A DNA stretch of 64,000 bases, taken from Typhlomys cinereus. Its lineage: Eukaryota; Chordata; Mammalia; Rodentia; Platacanthomyidae. Where the stretch lies: positions 2,624,124 to 2,688,123 of the forward strand of contig JALPQD010000007.1 of assembly GCA_023101885.1 (NCBI GenBank), written 5' to 3'. Under the pieces are notes generated by a model. That model saw nothing but the letters and a program-made list of their open reading frames with translations. It was not told where the DNA came from and ran no database searches. Below, piece by piece: positions 11,528 through 24,141 of this stretch (positions within the stretch are counted from its first letter, which is position 1; the number at the start of each line of letters is the position of its first letter). The position numbers and the translations under genes are program-made.

Positions 11528-11850
11528 CTGTGGGTATGATTTGCTTGGTAGATCTCTCGTTCTGTATGCATGAGAATCTGAATTCCCATCCTCAACATCC
11601 ATGTAGAGACAAAATCCCAATAATGCACACTGTATTCTCAGTGTTGGGGAGCTGAGACAGGAAGGGATGGGGGAATTCCCGGCCAGCCAGTCAGTTGAAT
11701 CGGTCAGTCCTGGCTTCAATGAGAAACACTCAAAACAGACGGGGAGAGAGATTGAGAGCCACCAAACATTAATTGTGCACACACATGTGTACACACATGA
11801 ACATACACAGAGGCATTGCATACTACAAATAAAATAGAAAAGTGTTAGGT
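11528..11850 (+). mobile_element. Old composite SINE (B4-like)
   Basis: A degenerate tRNA-like head (about 11530-11600) is followed by a B1-like middle (TATTCTCAGTGTTGGGGAGC, GAGACAGGAAGGGATGG) and a CACACA-rich tail. This head-plus-B1 arrangement is typical of rodent B4. The adjacent GATA satellite starts directly after its A-rich tail, so the array may have grown from that tail. Confidence 0.55.
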
Positions 11851-11856
11851 GTGGGA

Positions 11857-12234
11857 AATAGATAGATTGATAGGTAGGTAGGTAGATATATAGATAGATA
11901 GATTGATAGATGATAGATAATAAATCATAGATGATAAAAAATGATTGATAGGTAAGTAAATAGATGACAGATAGGTAGGTAGATAGGTGATAGAAAGATG
12001 ATTGATAGATAAGTAGATAGATGATAGATAGGTGATAAATCATAGGTGATAGAAAGATGGTTGATACATAAGTAGATAATAATAGATAGGTAGGTAGGTA
12101 GATAGATGATAAATAGATAAATAGATAATAAATAAATAATAAATAATAGATAGATAATAAATAATAAAATATTTTAAAATAAAATTAATAAAATATAATA
12201 AAGGTGATTGATAGGTAAGTAGATGATAAATAGG

Positions 12235-12322
<88 letters not shown>
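11857..12322. repeat. GATA-type satellite, about 465 bp
   Basis: A long array of GATA/TAGA tetranucleotides, with imperfect GGTA and GATGATA variants at 11857-12115, an ATAA/AATA-rich middle at 12118-12205, and a nearly pure GATA block at 12231-12322. The minus-strand frame through it (YLSIIY repeats) is a by-product of the repeat and not a protein. Confidence 0.93.
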
Positions 12323-12323
<1 letters not shown>

Positions 12324-14769
12324 TTCATATCCATAAAGCCAAGGACAGGAAATTATGTACCATATTTATGCACTATATTAAACATTCTATCCTAAATGAC
12401 CGTAGATGTAAACAAATAAAAGAAATTTTCCTGACATCATGCCCCTGTCCCTGTGATAGGAGCATGAAAGTTACATCAAAGACTCTTTAGAAGCTGATAC
12501 TACTTCTACAAAGAGGAGAGTCTCACACACATATCATTCTTTGCAATAAGACGATTCTTTGAATTTCCTCATCTGCAGTCGTGACATATTATTTGGTCAC
12601 ACCTACACTGGGACTGATTTAAATTACAGCATTACCAAGAAAACAAAGATGCTTTCTCTCTAACCCTCAGTGATTTAAGAAGGCAGATCACTGGAAAGAG
12701 TTCACTCAATTTACAAAGAAATGTCAACATTTTTCAATTAAACTGCCCCAATCCCTGTTTTTAAATCTTTAATAAACATTTGAAGCTGCATCTTAGAATC
12801 ACATAACATGACTCAGACAAATAGCAAGGGACCCAAATCAAATGGAAAGTGCTCTGAATGCAGTCAGCCAGCAAATGATAAAAAAAAAAAAAAAGAAGAA
12901 AGAAATCAAGACCCCCAGGAATATTTATTCTTCTTCTCTAAGTTATTGACATTCATGGCTTTAGACTCACTTTCTTGACAAGAATACAGAGCAAATCTTG
13001 TGGGAGAAATCTGAAGATCTGGAGGAGAGAGATTGTAGATTGTGAATTCACTTGGCTTCCACTTCCCCCAAATCACCCTGCTTCTCTCATTTATTTATTT
13101 TAGTTTTTCAGTTTATTTTTACTGGGAGTATTTTTTTTCAGTGACACAAATCTAAGATTACGAGCAGGGGGAAATCCATTCCACTGACTATGGAGAACAT
13201 CAGGGCAGATGCAAAGACTGTTGGTTTCTAATGTCCACATTTGCACTCCGATCCAAGTAGGGAGGTTGAAATGCTTTGGTAGAAGGCAACTTCTAGAAGC
13301 TTCCTGTGTTTGCTAGCTACACCATCCATCTCCCATAGCTCAAGGCTTCTTCTCTTCTGTTCCTGAACTTACATTCTCCAAGACTCTTGGGAACCTCCAC
13401 ACAATCTCATTTCTATTTCTCTCAAACAACCTCTATCTTCGCTTATCCTCAGAAGCTCAAAATGCAAATCTAACAGAGATGGTTTTGATAGCAATCTCTA
13501 AAAACCGATGGATGCAATAGAGTCTTTTACTTCAGGACTGTCTGTTAAATCTTTCATAACTGACCACTTCTCTTCCCAGTAAATCCTTCATTGCCAAGGT
13601 CTTTCTCTCCTTTATTTGACTTCGGGACATTGCAAACTCCTTTCCATTCCCCCACCTAAAATGAATTTGCCTATTCACTTCTTCCTCTTCTTCTAGCTAG
13701 CGTCTCTTTGTCTACATTAATTTCTTGTTTGCTTTTTTATTGTTTGAAGAGTTGCTCTTGAATTCACAGAAAACCTATCAGAACACTCTTAGGAAATAAG
13801 AAAGATGCATGTGCAATTTTTATCCTAGAGCAATTCTAGGTGCTTTTTTTGTGGTTTGTTTGTTTGTTGCTCCTACTTTATAGATATTGTGCAATTGCAC
13901 AGATAATTTAAATACTGGCCTAGAATGGGGTAGGGAGAAAGCAATTTCTCTGTTGAGGAGCTTTTCCCAGCCTGCACTGGGGTCAGCATGATAAACCGCC
14001 TCTCAGTGTGCTTCCGTAGCACATTCCCTTTGTTCCGTCCTTGTAATTGCTGAATTGCTCCTTTCACATTATTCGTTTATGTGCTTGTCTTCTCCACCTG
14101 AGTATTTCTGAAAGACATGGATTATGGCATATTCTGCATGAATGAAAGACAAATAGTGTTAGCAAAGTGTGATTTGAGATAATTTATTCCTTATACATTT
14201 AATGTTGGCATTCAAAGTATGTTTTAGATTGCTACCTAGAAATGTTTTGGCACACAATTTTGACTTTTCAATTGGGAGATCATCCTTGTTCTTAAAAGAT
14301 TGCTTTTCAAAAGGTGTAGGCAACCTCAGTTCTATAAAGACTACATGTGAAATGTGTCGCTTTAGCAGTTGGGTTCTTGTCTCTAACTGGATATGATTTT
14401 GTCTCGACATTACTCCAGTATCATAGTTCAAAAAGGAAGCTCTGTTCTCTCTTCTTCATGTTCATAATGGGGTAAGATTAGAAGTGTCAAATTTCAGAGA
14501 TCAGACATCTAAGTTAATTAATCCCTGAGCGGAACTGACTAGAATGGAAGTAATAGGTGGGCTGAGAAGGTTTTGAAAATATTGAAACTGGCCCTACATA
14601 GACCAGCAACATCACTGTCAACAGGTGAGTTAGGCAAGAAGAGGGCAATTTTGTGCGTGGTCTGGAAATCTCCACGATCCCTGTACCAACAGAGATAAAC
14701 ATGTAGTCACTACCTACAAAGTATGGAAAGACAGACCGCTCTGCAGTATCACTCTCTACGGTGGGACTT
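12323..14769. other. Unique sequence
   Basis: About 2.4 kb with no recognisable gene. Short A runs occur (12878-12893). No repeat is old or clear enough to name. Confidence 0.4.
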
Positions 14770-15150
14770 GGTACAGATGGCAAGTTGACAATTAAAGACT
14801 GAGCCTTTGAGTATATCCATGAGGAGTTATTTGATTAAACTCAGAGAAAGCCTGTGGGAGATTATCTGCTTGATATGGGGAAGACCTGGCTAATAGGTGG
14901 AACCCATTCCCTGAGCAGATGAATGAGATGGAGAGAGCCAAGTGTGGACTTTGGTAGAACGGGATACGAGCAAGGGAGGAGACATGCTCCTCTCCCAGCT
15001 CAGCTCTCTGTGGGCACGATGCAGCCAGTTCTCTGGGCTCCTGTTCTTGGCGTGAACCCTCCTGAAATGCCAAGGAATTCACAGCTTACAAGCTGGAATA
15101 GACTCCTTGTTCTGCTAAGTTGTTTTGGTCATGGGTTTATGAAGTGACTG
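14770..15150 (+). mobile_element. Possible MaLR-type LTR fragment
   Basis: The right end (CTTGTTCTGCTAAGTTGTTT then GGTCATGGGTTTATGAAG) resembles the poly(A) end of rodent MaLR LTRs (CCTTAAGTTGCTTTTGGTCA-type). The upstream part is too diverged to align. Tentative. Confidence 0.35.
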
Positions 15151-16607
15151 GAACACCCACCCAGCTTGACTCCTGGTGGTCAAACTGAAGGGAAGGCGGG
15201 CAATAAAGGTTAGGGAGGAACAAAAGCACTCCGAAGTCACCATGTGGTGAAAGCTGTGTCACAACCTTTCATGAGGGACTAGGGAGTGACTACGCTGACC
15301 CAGGAGGCTAGAGGAAGGCTGCTGCTAAGAGCTGCCTTTTCATGCCTTCATCCTGTGCTCCATTTATTCTGTCCCTGAAACATCTGTGTTCTCCTCCGGA
15401 GAAGATCTGAGCAGTTCATAGTTGGGAAAATCCAACACCAGTGGTTTTAATGTGACGTAGTTTCCCTGGCACTCCATCGATGCTGGTGATCAGGCTGGGC
15501 TTGCCCTCAGTGGGCATTACCTGATACCGATCAGAAAAAGACCCCGTGAAGAGAGGCTTAGGTTTTTACAGATTGCAAATGATTTTCAACACTTTCAACT
15601 TAGACATTTTATGTAAAATATAAAAGGAGAAACCGATTCCTTCTTTCCCCTGCTCCTTTTATTCTTCAGTATTAGTTGGCTGAGTTTACTTTGCTCATTA
15701 GAAAGCTGTGCATCCTGCATGAAAGAGCACTCCGTCTCCAAGAGTCGTCTATTCTGCGTAGTTTTAAAAACATGACCTTTAATATATTTAAATATATGTT
15801 AGTAGTCTATGAGCTTTGTTTTTACATTTATTTTAAAGTCAGTTCTTCACTTTATCACCTCTATAACACATAAAATACCTTCTACCTTTAGTGCAAGAAA
15901 CTTTGAGAAATATATTCACAACAATAATAACTTCACCTGAGAATATTTTCTATTCTGATGTTTCTACCAAGAGTTTCATTAATAGACAAGGAGGTGAAAA
16001 CAGTGAGATAATATTTGTTTCCTTGATCATAATAAAATTTCAAGTTTTTCTTGTTAGCAACTATGTCTCTGTTTTTCTTAATACTATATTCCAAAGGTTG
16101 TCCTATGACTTCTTCTTGTATACTATGACATGCAAGAATGCACACATACATTGTCGCTATTTTAAATAAAGAAAATATAAAAAGTATCTTTTTTTTAAAG
16201 ATATTGTTCTCATTTAATGAAAATCATTTGAGACATGTAGCCATATAGTCAACAAATCCACATAATAATAATAATGCTCGCCATTAGCACAAGATTCCCA
16301 GACAGGACTCAATTAATAGTATTATTGAAAAAATTGTAGGGAATTACGAAGTTGTAGAAAAATGAAATTACATTAGTGGTTGATCTCCAGTACCAAATGA
16401 GAATAGTGATTTCAGTTTCAATGTTCTCTGGTCAAGAACTTTCTCCATAGTTAACAGTAAATAATATACAATGCACTCAAGACCCACATACTACAATTAA
16501 AATATTATAATGGTTATATTCATAATTTAATTGATAATAATTAAAATACAAATAACATTTAAATAAACAAATAGCATTAGCATGTATTTCTATATTGCTA
16601 TTTTCAT
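15151..16607. other. Unique sequence, AT-rich to the right
   Basis: No recognised gene. Reading frames near 15891-16169 are AT-driven and overlap on both strands. Confidence 0.4.
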
Positions 16608-17549
16608 CCTTTTTTTTTCCACTCATACAAACAGGTATACCGGTCCCCTCCCTCTCTCCAACCTCCCACTGCCCTGTGCCCCCCTCCCCTCCTCCTTCCC
16701 TCCCCATCCCTCCGTGCCTCCCCCTCCCATCCCCGGAGCATCCTTTAATGTGCATGCCAAACTCTCCTCTGGGTCCTTCTCTCCGATGAGGTGCAAGAAC
16801 CCAGTGGCATTTCCCAGAACTCTTTCCTGTGTTCCCCTTAAGCATAGGAACACTACTGTGGCTGTCAATCCCTTGCCTCGAAGGATCCTAGAGCTTTTAG
16901 CAAATGCTAGACTTTGTGGGGTCAATAGTGTGTTGGACATTGCGCAGGGCATGCAAAGTCCAATTATGAATGCTTTAGTCCTAACCTGTGTGGAGTATCT
17001 TGCATATCATTGCTCCTCCCATCCGTGTGCTCTTACAATCTTACCGCCCCCTCTTCTACAAATTTCCCTGAGCTTCTGGATGGGGAGAGCTTAGGCTGGC
17101 CTAGTTCCAAGTGGTTTATATACAGTCTCTGAAGTTCTGGATTATGGTTTGTTGATTTTTTTGTTTTCAGTTTTGCTGCTCCTGCAATGCCCTTCACTCC
17201 ATCCTGATGGGTATTGGATGTCACCTCCTGACAGAAAGCTGTTAAACTAGAGTCTTGTTATAAGAGTATATTCAAAGGTAGATGTAATAAAAGTAGGAAA
17301 CCGCAGTGAGGGAGGGGTCAATCACCCATCTGCAAAATGGTTACTTTTTATCTGCCAGACTATACGCCCTCCCCTTCTGGTAAGATCATACCCCCTCAGT
17401 TGTAAATGATCAGGAACGAAAGTCTGTGAACTTAACCAGATGTCTCATTACTTACTTGCAGTCCTTGATGGTGGCCTTTTTTCTCTGCTGTAACATGGTC
17501 CCCTCTCTCCTTGTTTCTGGTGTGGACCTCCTACCCCATTCCTCCTGTA
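16608..17549 (-). mobile_element. 5'-truncated L1, 3' UTR only
   Basis: Runs from a 5' truncation point at about 17549 leftwards to its A tail (plus-strand T run at 16610-16618). It is colinear with 53950-54898, including a purine-rich tract near the 3' end (here pyrimidine, 16640-16735). ORF2 is absent. I could not identify a target-site duplication. The plus-strand frame at 16582-17094 through this region is chance. Confidence 0.88.
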
Positions 17550-18009
17550 TCCTTATATTTGGTAATTAGTTGGCTTTTTGCCAACTAATCCTCTCAGAGT
17601 AAAATGTAAACTGAATAGGATCTGCTATCAATCCATCCTTCTTACACAGGACTATAAGAGCATACATTCTTACATTAATAAAAAAAAAAGGTCAGTAGAC
17701 TCTTGGTACATAGGAATTAACATTTTAAAAATACTAGACCTACTGTAGGGATATAAGTCATGGGCTCTCAGAATATGTGTTGTAGAAATATATCACAACA
17801 CTTGGTTTGATGAAAAATACAATAATATACTCTTAATTTCCATTTCAGTGCTATTTTGCTAATGTTATTCAAGTGTCAATCACTGTTCCTCTGTGTATTT
17901 TATTCATTCTGTTCAAACATAGCAGCCATCTGAATTTTGGATAGATTAATCAAAAATACTTTTTATTGATATTTCAATCAGTCAAACATATGTATGGAAT
18001 ATTATTTTA
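17550..18009. other. Unique AT-rich sequence
   Basis: Nothing recognised apart from a short A run near 17680. Confidence 0.4.
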
Positions 18010-18126
18010 AAAGTTACATATTAATCATGTGTGTATGTGTGTGGGAACCTGCTCATGACAAGGCACATGTGTGGAGACCAAAGAAGAGCTTTCAGAAGTC
18101 TGTTTTCTCCTTCTACCATGGGAACT
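18010..18126 (-). mobile_element. B4-like SINE, first part (split by an LTR)
   Basis: GTGTATGTGTGTGGG, GGAGACCAAAGAAGAGCT and TCTCCTTCTACCATGGGAAC match the reversed right part of rodent B4-like SINEs. It resumes at 18490 after the inserted LTR. Confidence 0.65.
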
Positions 18127-18489
18127 TGTAGCTTCAGGTATCAACTTGGCAATAAAGAAGTGAGTCATGAGATACATCTATGTGTAACCATTTGATTATG
18201 GCAAGTAATGCAATTGGCATGGAAAAACCCATCCCACAGTGGGTCGGATCTAAAAAGGGAGCATAAACTAGTTTGGCCTTTGCAACCTGGCAAGCTAGAA
18301 GGCAGGCAGTGCCCCATGCCCCTCTCCCCCTGACTGGACACGGTATGGTCAGTTCTTGGGTTCTGAGGCTGGTGGATCTCTCCTGCCATGATAGACTGGG
18401 CACTGTACCCTGGAGTAGACCCCTTGTTCCCCAAAATTGTTTGGGTTTTGTATTCATTATAGCAATGGAAATATGAAGAAACTAAGGCA
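18127..18489 (+). mobile_element. MaLR-type LTR inserted in a B4 SINE
   Basis: Starts TGTAGCTTCAGGTATCAACT and ends TATAGCAATGGAAATATGAA then GAAACTAAGGCA, the TG...CA layout and end motif of MaLR LTRs. Flanking pentamers are GAACT and GGGCT, consistent with a 5-bp duplication altered by two or so transitions. The B4 sequence is interrupted exactly here, which supports an insertion and fixes the order of events. Confidence 0.6.
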
Positions 18490-18575
18490 GGGCTCTGGAC
18501 ATCAAATACAGGTCATTACGCTTGGACTGCAAACACTTTAACCCGCTGAGTCATCTTGCTGGTAAAATATGATTT
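18490..18575 (-). mobile_element. B4-like SINE, second part
   Basis: Continues the B4 text with ATACAGGTCATTACGCTTGG, then the reversed tRNA-like head motif CTGAGTCATCTTGCTGG. It joins logically to the piece at 18010-18126. Confidence 0.65.
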
Positions 18576-18899
18576 TTATACAAGAGCCTATTTTAATCAG
18601 CAGGGAACATGTTAAATACTACATCAGTGGCCCTTGCTCTGCAGGAAATTACATTGTTCAGCACAAAGGCCTTAAAAGGTGACCTGAACCTGCTGTGGGT
18701 TGAGCATCTGGCTTGGACACCTGAGCTATGCTAGTTCCACAAGGACCACCTGGCAGACAAACAGATTCCTGTGCCCTGGTGAGCAGGGCTCACACAGAAT
18801 TTAATGTGCAGGCTAAAGAAATCTGCACTCTTGTGGTGACTTGAATGACTGGAGAACCACTGATCACTCTCTTTTATTTTTCTCTGTTTGGCTAGGGAA
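18576..18899. other. Unique sequence
   Basis: No recognisable gene or repeat. An old mammalian repeat is possible but not demonstrable by eye. Confidence 0.35.
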
Positions 18900-19660
18900 A
18901 AGTTTTTAATTAATTTTATATATTTTAATTAAACAATTTATTTACAAACAAACTGGGTTTATGTCTTTGCTCTGATCCCCTCTCCTCCACTTTTTTCCTC
19001 TCCTACTCTCCTTATCTACACATCCTTCTCCCACACTTCTCTCCTACTCTGTCCTACTCTGTCCCACCCCCTACCTTCTGTCCTTTTGCTTGTGAATATC
19101 TGAGAACTCCATTTGCAGTGCCTGTGTTGGTAAGGAAGTCATCTTTCTATTGAACTTTACATGGTTCTTCATTGGAAAGCTGTAAATGGGGAGGTTCCTC
19201 TTCCCTTGTCCAAATGTCCCTGAGATACTTTCTGCGTGCAGCTGCTTCTTCTAAGATCCTAGTTAGTCCTTGGGAGAATCTTGATAAGTTGGCCATTGTG
19301 TAGATCTTATTTTAGAAGTTCTCATCACAGTGACTTCTGGACAGTAGCAGCCCAGTCTTGGATGGAATGTGTTGGTCTAACCTTTAGGCTCTTAGAATCT
19401 TACCACCTCCTCTTCTTTGTGTTTCCCTGAGCCTCGGTGAGGGATAAGATTTTGATAGGCTGATTAGAGCTGAGTATTCCAGGTTCACTGATATTCTGTA
19501 TTCTGGCCTGATATGGTTTTCTGCCTCACTAATCTTACACTGTGGTAGAATGCAACTTGATTGAGCTCTGAGAACTTTCCCTATACATGTTCCTTTGTCT
19601 CCACTCACTTGGAGTCTTCTTTCACCATCAGTAGGATATGCTGAAGAGTTGGAGAATAGA
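18900..19660 (-). mobile_element. Older L1 3' UTR, antisense
   Basis: An AT-rich tail (18900-18960) is followed by a pyrimidine-rich block (18975-19080) and then text parallel to the L1 3' UTRs elsewhere, for example GCTCTTAGAATCTTACCACC and TGTGTTTCCCTGAGCC at 19387-19435, which align with 17030-17075. It is more diverged than the 16608 and 51874 copies, so an older subfamily. A short B1-like fragment (GGAGTTCAAGGCCAGCCTGG) follows at 19663-19682. Confidence 0.72.
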
Positions 19661-19689
19661 GTTGGAGTTCAAGGCCAGCCTGGTTTGCA

Positions 19690-22600
19690 CCTTGTTCTCT
19701 TTTCATCCTCAAATGCCTCAGGAGACAGTACATACTTAGCATGCAGCAGAAGAGAAATCAGACATGGAAACAAGAAACAACACTCTCCTTGAGAACCTAA
19801 GCATACAGTTTCTCCTGAGAGTCACTTCATTATCTGATCTTCCAAATATTTGTCTAGTGTTAGAATAACAAAATGGATTTAAAGGAACTTAAGGTAGAGA
19901 AAACAAAGTACCAAAGGCTGCCAATTGCATCCACGTCAGGACCAATCAGGGTCCCCCAAAGCCCTGGATCTCTCTCTTCCATAGGGACACACTGAGTCTT
20001 GGTTGTGCAGAATTGCAACCAAGTGTGTAGTAGCATCGAAAAGGTTGTATGGAGAATAAAAAGCCTCTTAAAATGAGGTCTTTATTCCAGGGAATAGCAG
20101 ACACGCCTGGGATTGTACTGAGGTTTTTTGGCTGATCAGAAAACCATCTCCCACTTACAGAATGTAGACAGCAAACAGCTCATCGCAGACATGAAGCTAT
20201 GCAAGGCCATCCTGAGCTGGATGTTCCATAAAGACAGCCATGTCTCCAACTGTGGCCTATGTGGGTCAGCTTCTCCCTTCCGGGACACTGTGAGTCTCCC
20301 AAGAAGGTGTTATACACCTGTGGATACAACACATCAATGGCTCTCCATCCCAGACGTACTTTTGACTATCTGAACATATGGAGAGCTTGTTAGAAGCTGT
20401 TCTGTATAGCTGTTGAATATTATTATGAGAGTTTTCAACTGTTTCATTATTATTACTAAATAGTACAGTTTGCAAAATTAACTCGTGGGATGAATATATG
20501 TGGCTAAGATGAAAACTTCTGTTTTATCATGAGTAACCTAGAATTTGTATGTATTCCTAGTACTCTCAAAACTCAGTTTCTGCATATGAATCATATAGGA
20601 AAAATATCATGCCTTTTAGTAGCAGTGTTCATATGAAGTTATAAATGAAGGTCTCAGTAGAAGTTAGTGGCATTTCACAAGAATTTGGCACTAATTTCTT
20701 CCATTCACAATACAAAGTAAACTAATGAGTATTGAGCTTTAAACCTTTTTTTAAAAAAATTAAAATTTAAAGAATCAAGACTTTCCAGTCCTCTTTTATT
20801 CCATGTTTGGATTTTTCTTTCTTATGCTGTTTTGCTCAAATACGGTAACTATTGAATAAAATTGTTGTTCTCAAGAAGGAAGAAGCAAACATGTCACCAT
20901 AAACTCTCAGGGGTATAGAATAAACACAAATGAATATGGAGGTCACTCCATCAACAGAATAGCTACCTTTTTGTGGACGACAACTGCTTCTAGTCCAAGC
21001 AGACTATGGGTAGGAATGTATCTGGTCTGTATGTAGAAGAGGCGGAGACAATATATGCAGACATTAGAAACCACTGAACCTATTGTTTTGGAAAACACAT
21101 GGTTTATTAAGGTGAGTATAAAGTGAGATAGTAGAGAATCTGGCTGAATTGGGATAGGACATCTAACAGTAGGAAATGGGATGTAAGATGGGGTGCCGAA
21201 GAGAGAGGGCTTTGGTAGGAGATGGAAATGAGCCAATCCAAAGATTTGAAAAGAAAAAAAATCAATCAATAAGATTAGCAAGCATGTTAAAAAAAAAAAA
21301 CACAATGTCTGGATAGGAAAATCTTAGAAGACATTCGTGCCAATCTCTGGTGTAGGTTTTACACATTTACACATATACTCGATATATGACACTTGACATG
21401 TATGCTCGATATATGGCACTTGACACGTGTACCAATAGTCTAGATGAGGGAATAAAAACTACATGAATAACCACTTCTGGGCCCAGTGTTAGAACTTGTT
21501 ACCCCAGTGTTGGCCTCACAGATTACAGAGTGGAGAGATTCTAACATTTGGACCAAGTAGTTAATCTCTTTCTCAAATACAGAGCTATCTTCAGCATATC
21601 CATGTGCTTTTAAAAATGAGTAACAGATTTGTTGAGATAATTCAGTATGTATCTTTTGAGATATATTGTTCAGTAGCTTTCATTTATTAACTTCATTATC
21701 CTCTCCACCTTGTAAAGTGAGCGTAGATATCATCCTTACTATAATGATAGAGTGACTGACTGTGCTTCAAATGAGATTGTAAAATAGAAACTATGATACA
21801 TCCAACAAAGTAGGCCCACAATGTACATGATATTTCCTCCTTACTTAAAAATAAGCAGGCAAGTTGGAGATTCTGATAAGGCGTCCAACATTCCTTTGTT
21901 CAATATTGACTGACTGGATGCTCACTCCCAAGCGTGCGTGAGTTGCTGGCTGTGTAAATCAGCTTAGCTATTGCTTCTGTTCACAAAAGCCCCAAATCTG
22001 ACTACACAGCAAGTAGATAAGAGTGTGATGGCTCTTTGGATGCTGTTTATTGCTGTGGTCCTTCTGGATCTAGCTTAGAGCATGAGTCAAAGGCAGCAAG
22101 TTGGAAGCAGTCATTCAGTGCAAACATAGAGCGTGACATAGATGAATGAGTGAAACAAAACTGTTCTGTGGAGCTTCTCAGCTTTGTAGAGGCATAAAGC
22201 ATATAACCCCAGCCAGTTAAGGAAGCAATAGGTGCTATCATCTCTAGTGGGGCTAGTCAAAGAGGATAGGAATGAGCGCTTTGAAGACAAGAATTTAGAA
22301 AGAAAGACGATTTAATTTTATTCTTACCACACATGTCAATTAAGATATAAATTATTAAAGATGTAAGGAAGTCTCTAGAGACACTGAGATGGATAAGATA
22401 TGATTTCTGCATAAGGGTCACTCACCATCAGAGGGGAGGTACCATTAGACATCAAGATCAGGCAGAGGAGTGTTGTGAATGAGTCCATACGTCCAACTGG
22501 AGGGGAACACTGAGGATGTGGCCCCCTAGAGGTTTTGCACAAGACCACTCAGACTTGTGCAATGATAACATGCAATAAGAATTTCCGGGGGGCCTCAGAA

Positions 22601-22835
22601 ACCCAGTCATCCACAGGAGCAAACACCAGCCCAAATGGACTCAAGAGACACAGAAGCAAGAAGCAGGAGTGGGCTGGGGTGGGGTCCAGGAAATGTCTTA
22701 AATGTCTTAAAAGACATGTGACACTGAGAGGATGCTGTCAAGTAAACAGTAGGCCAAGGAAGGCCACTGGTGCATGGACTCTGTGCCGGGAATCAAGTCA
22801 AGGGTCAATATGGACCACGAACAGGTGGTAGCAAT
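19690..22835. other. Unique sequence, no gene recognised
   Basis: About 3.1 kb with little recognisable repeat content. The frame at 20128-20373 (81 codons) begins near a CAG and is not in low-complexity DNA, but I recognise no family and see no convincing splice context. A purine-rich stretch lies near 21250-21300. Confidence 0.35.
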
Positions 22836-22851
22836 AGACATCTCTACAGCA

Positions 22852-23079
22852 GGGCTGGAGAGGTGGCTCAGGGGTTAAGCCTTCGCCTTGCAGGCAGAAG
22901 GTCCTGAGTTCAGATCCCAGATCCCACGTATAGATGCCAGTCGGAACCGGGGGCGGCCTGCGCTTCTGGTCCTGGTAGGGCAGAGCCTGTGAATCCCGGG
23001 GCAGAAGGAGGTGGAGGCGTCCATGGTGGTTCGCGGATTTGTCCGTGGTTCTACACATACACAGACATACACACGCGCG

Positions 23080-23115
<36 letters not shown>

Positions 23116-23156
23116 TGCGCACAGTTGAATAAATAATAATAAAAAAATTTAAAAAA
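22852..23156 (+). mobile_element. Young SINE subfamily A (copy 2)
   Basis: Complete copy: tRNA-like head with pol III boxes, ~190 bp body, a CA-type microsatellite containing a CG tract, and an A-rich tail. It is flanked by a perfect 16-bp duplication (AGACATCTCTACAGCA) at 22836-22851 and 23157-23172, showing L1-style target-primed insertion. Compared with sister copies it lacks the short AGTAAACAAGG segment in the body. Reading frames through it are shadows, not genes. Confidence 0.95.
23073..23114. repeat. (CG)8-(CA)n alternating purine-pyrimidine tract
   Basis: The SINE microsatellite here contains an uninterrupted run of CG dinucleotides (23073-23088) continuing into CA dinucleotides. 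This is a strong Z-DNA-forming pattern and an unusually dense CpG run for mammalian DNA. Confidence 0.9.
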
Positions 23157-23172
23157 AGACATCTCTACAGCA

Positions 23173-23701
23173 AAGGGTCAGTTTTGCTGGTTAAAGATGC
23201 AGGAGAGTCTCAGTGGAGGAACTGAGACAAACATTGATCTTCACACACTGGTTGAGTGTCTTCCTGATGGAGGGTGTAGGAAGGAAAGGTCATTGCATAC
23301 AGAATGCACAGTGTGATCAGTGTCAGGGTTTATTAGCTCACAGCTGCGTGGGGTGCTGGAGAATATGAGCATTATGGCATTTTTAGCACATTGCCTGTGT
23401 GGGAGGGAACAGAGGATATGGTGCTATGGAGAATTCAGCAAACTCTAATTAGATGTGAAGGAGGAAAGAGAATTTTACCGCAGAGAGTGTACTAGATTTT
23501 CTTCTCCCTTAATTTTTCAAGTTGTTCCTATTTTCTCTTTAAGTACAAAGAGAAATATTCATTTTTCAAAATTCTCATGAACTTAATTTTTCAAAAGAAG
23601 AGATTCACCAGTGCTGGAGTGAATAATTTGTTGTGTTATCTTTTGGTTGGCTCTGGATGCTAAGAAAATATGTTAGAATGGGTAGCTTATAAAAAAAATA
23701 A
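23173..23701. other. Unique sequence
   Basis: No recognisable gene or repeat between two SINEs. Confidence 0.4.
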
Positions 23702-23921
23702 GGGACTGGAGAGATGGCTCACGGGTTAAACCTCTGTCTTTCAAGCAGAAGGTCCCTAGTTCAGATCCCAGGTCCCACATAAAAAAAAAAAAAAATTACC
23801 CAGGTAGAAATGGCCTGTACTTCCAGCCCTAGAAGGCAGAGCTTGGAAAACTTCAAAGCAAAGCAAAGAGGAGGTAGTACAATCCTGGGTGATTCTCAAA
23901 GTCACACAGTACCCTTGCACA

Positions 23922-23965
<44 letters not shown>
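23702..23965 (+). mobile_element. SINE subfamily B (older copy)
   Basis: Head GGGACTGGAGAGATGGCTCA, an A run inside at 23780-23794, then a body whose text (CTTCCAGCCCTAGAAGGCAG, AAAGCAAAGAGGAGGTAG) differs from subfamily A but is shared with copies at 30181, 42118, 60501 and 62331. Ends with a CA tract (23918-23964). Confidence 0.82.
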
Positions 23966-24141
23966 ACAAAATTGAGTTTTTCATGGTCCTGGGAGCTTGC
24001 AAGTGCAAGATCAGAGCTATGTGATGTCAAAGTGTCTGTTGAGGATTCCGTTTCCCATAGGTGGCACCTTCTGGCCATGTCTTCCTGGGGTATAATACAG
24101 AAGTGAGGACACTTGAAGCCTATGTTATAAAGAATCACGTC

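Noticed and set aside
11522..12043. Tyr/Leu/Ser/Ile-rich 173-codon frame
   Set aside because: Product of the GATA satellite.
16582..17094. 170-codon plus-strand frame rich in proline
   Set aside because: It is the antisense of an L1 3' UTR and its purine tract. The matching region at 54394-54974 gives the same shadow.
20128..20373. 81-codon frame with several Cys/His residues
   Set aside because: The Cys/His spacing does not form a recognised zinc-binding motif and no exon context is visible.
22852..22925. Functional tRNA gene
   Set aside because: The head has pol III boxes but cannot be a normal tRNA: it lacks a complete cloverleaf and is joined to a SINE body.
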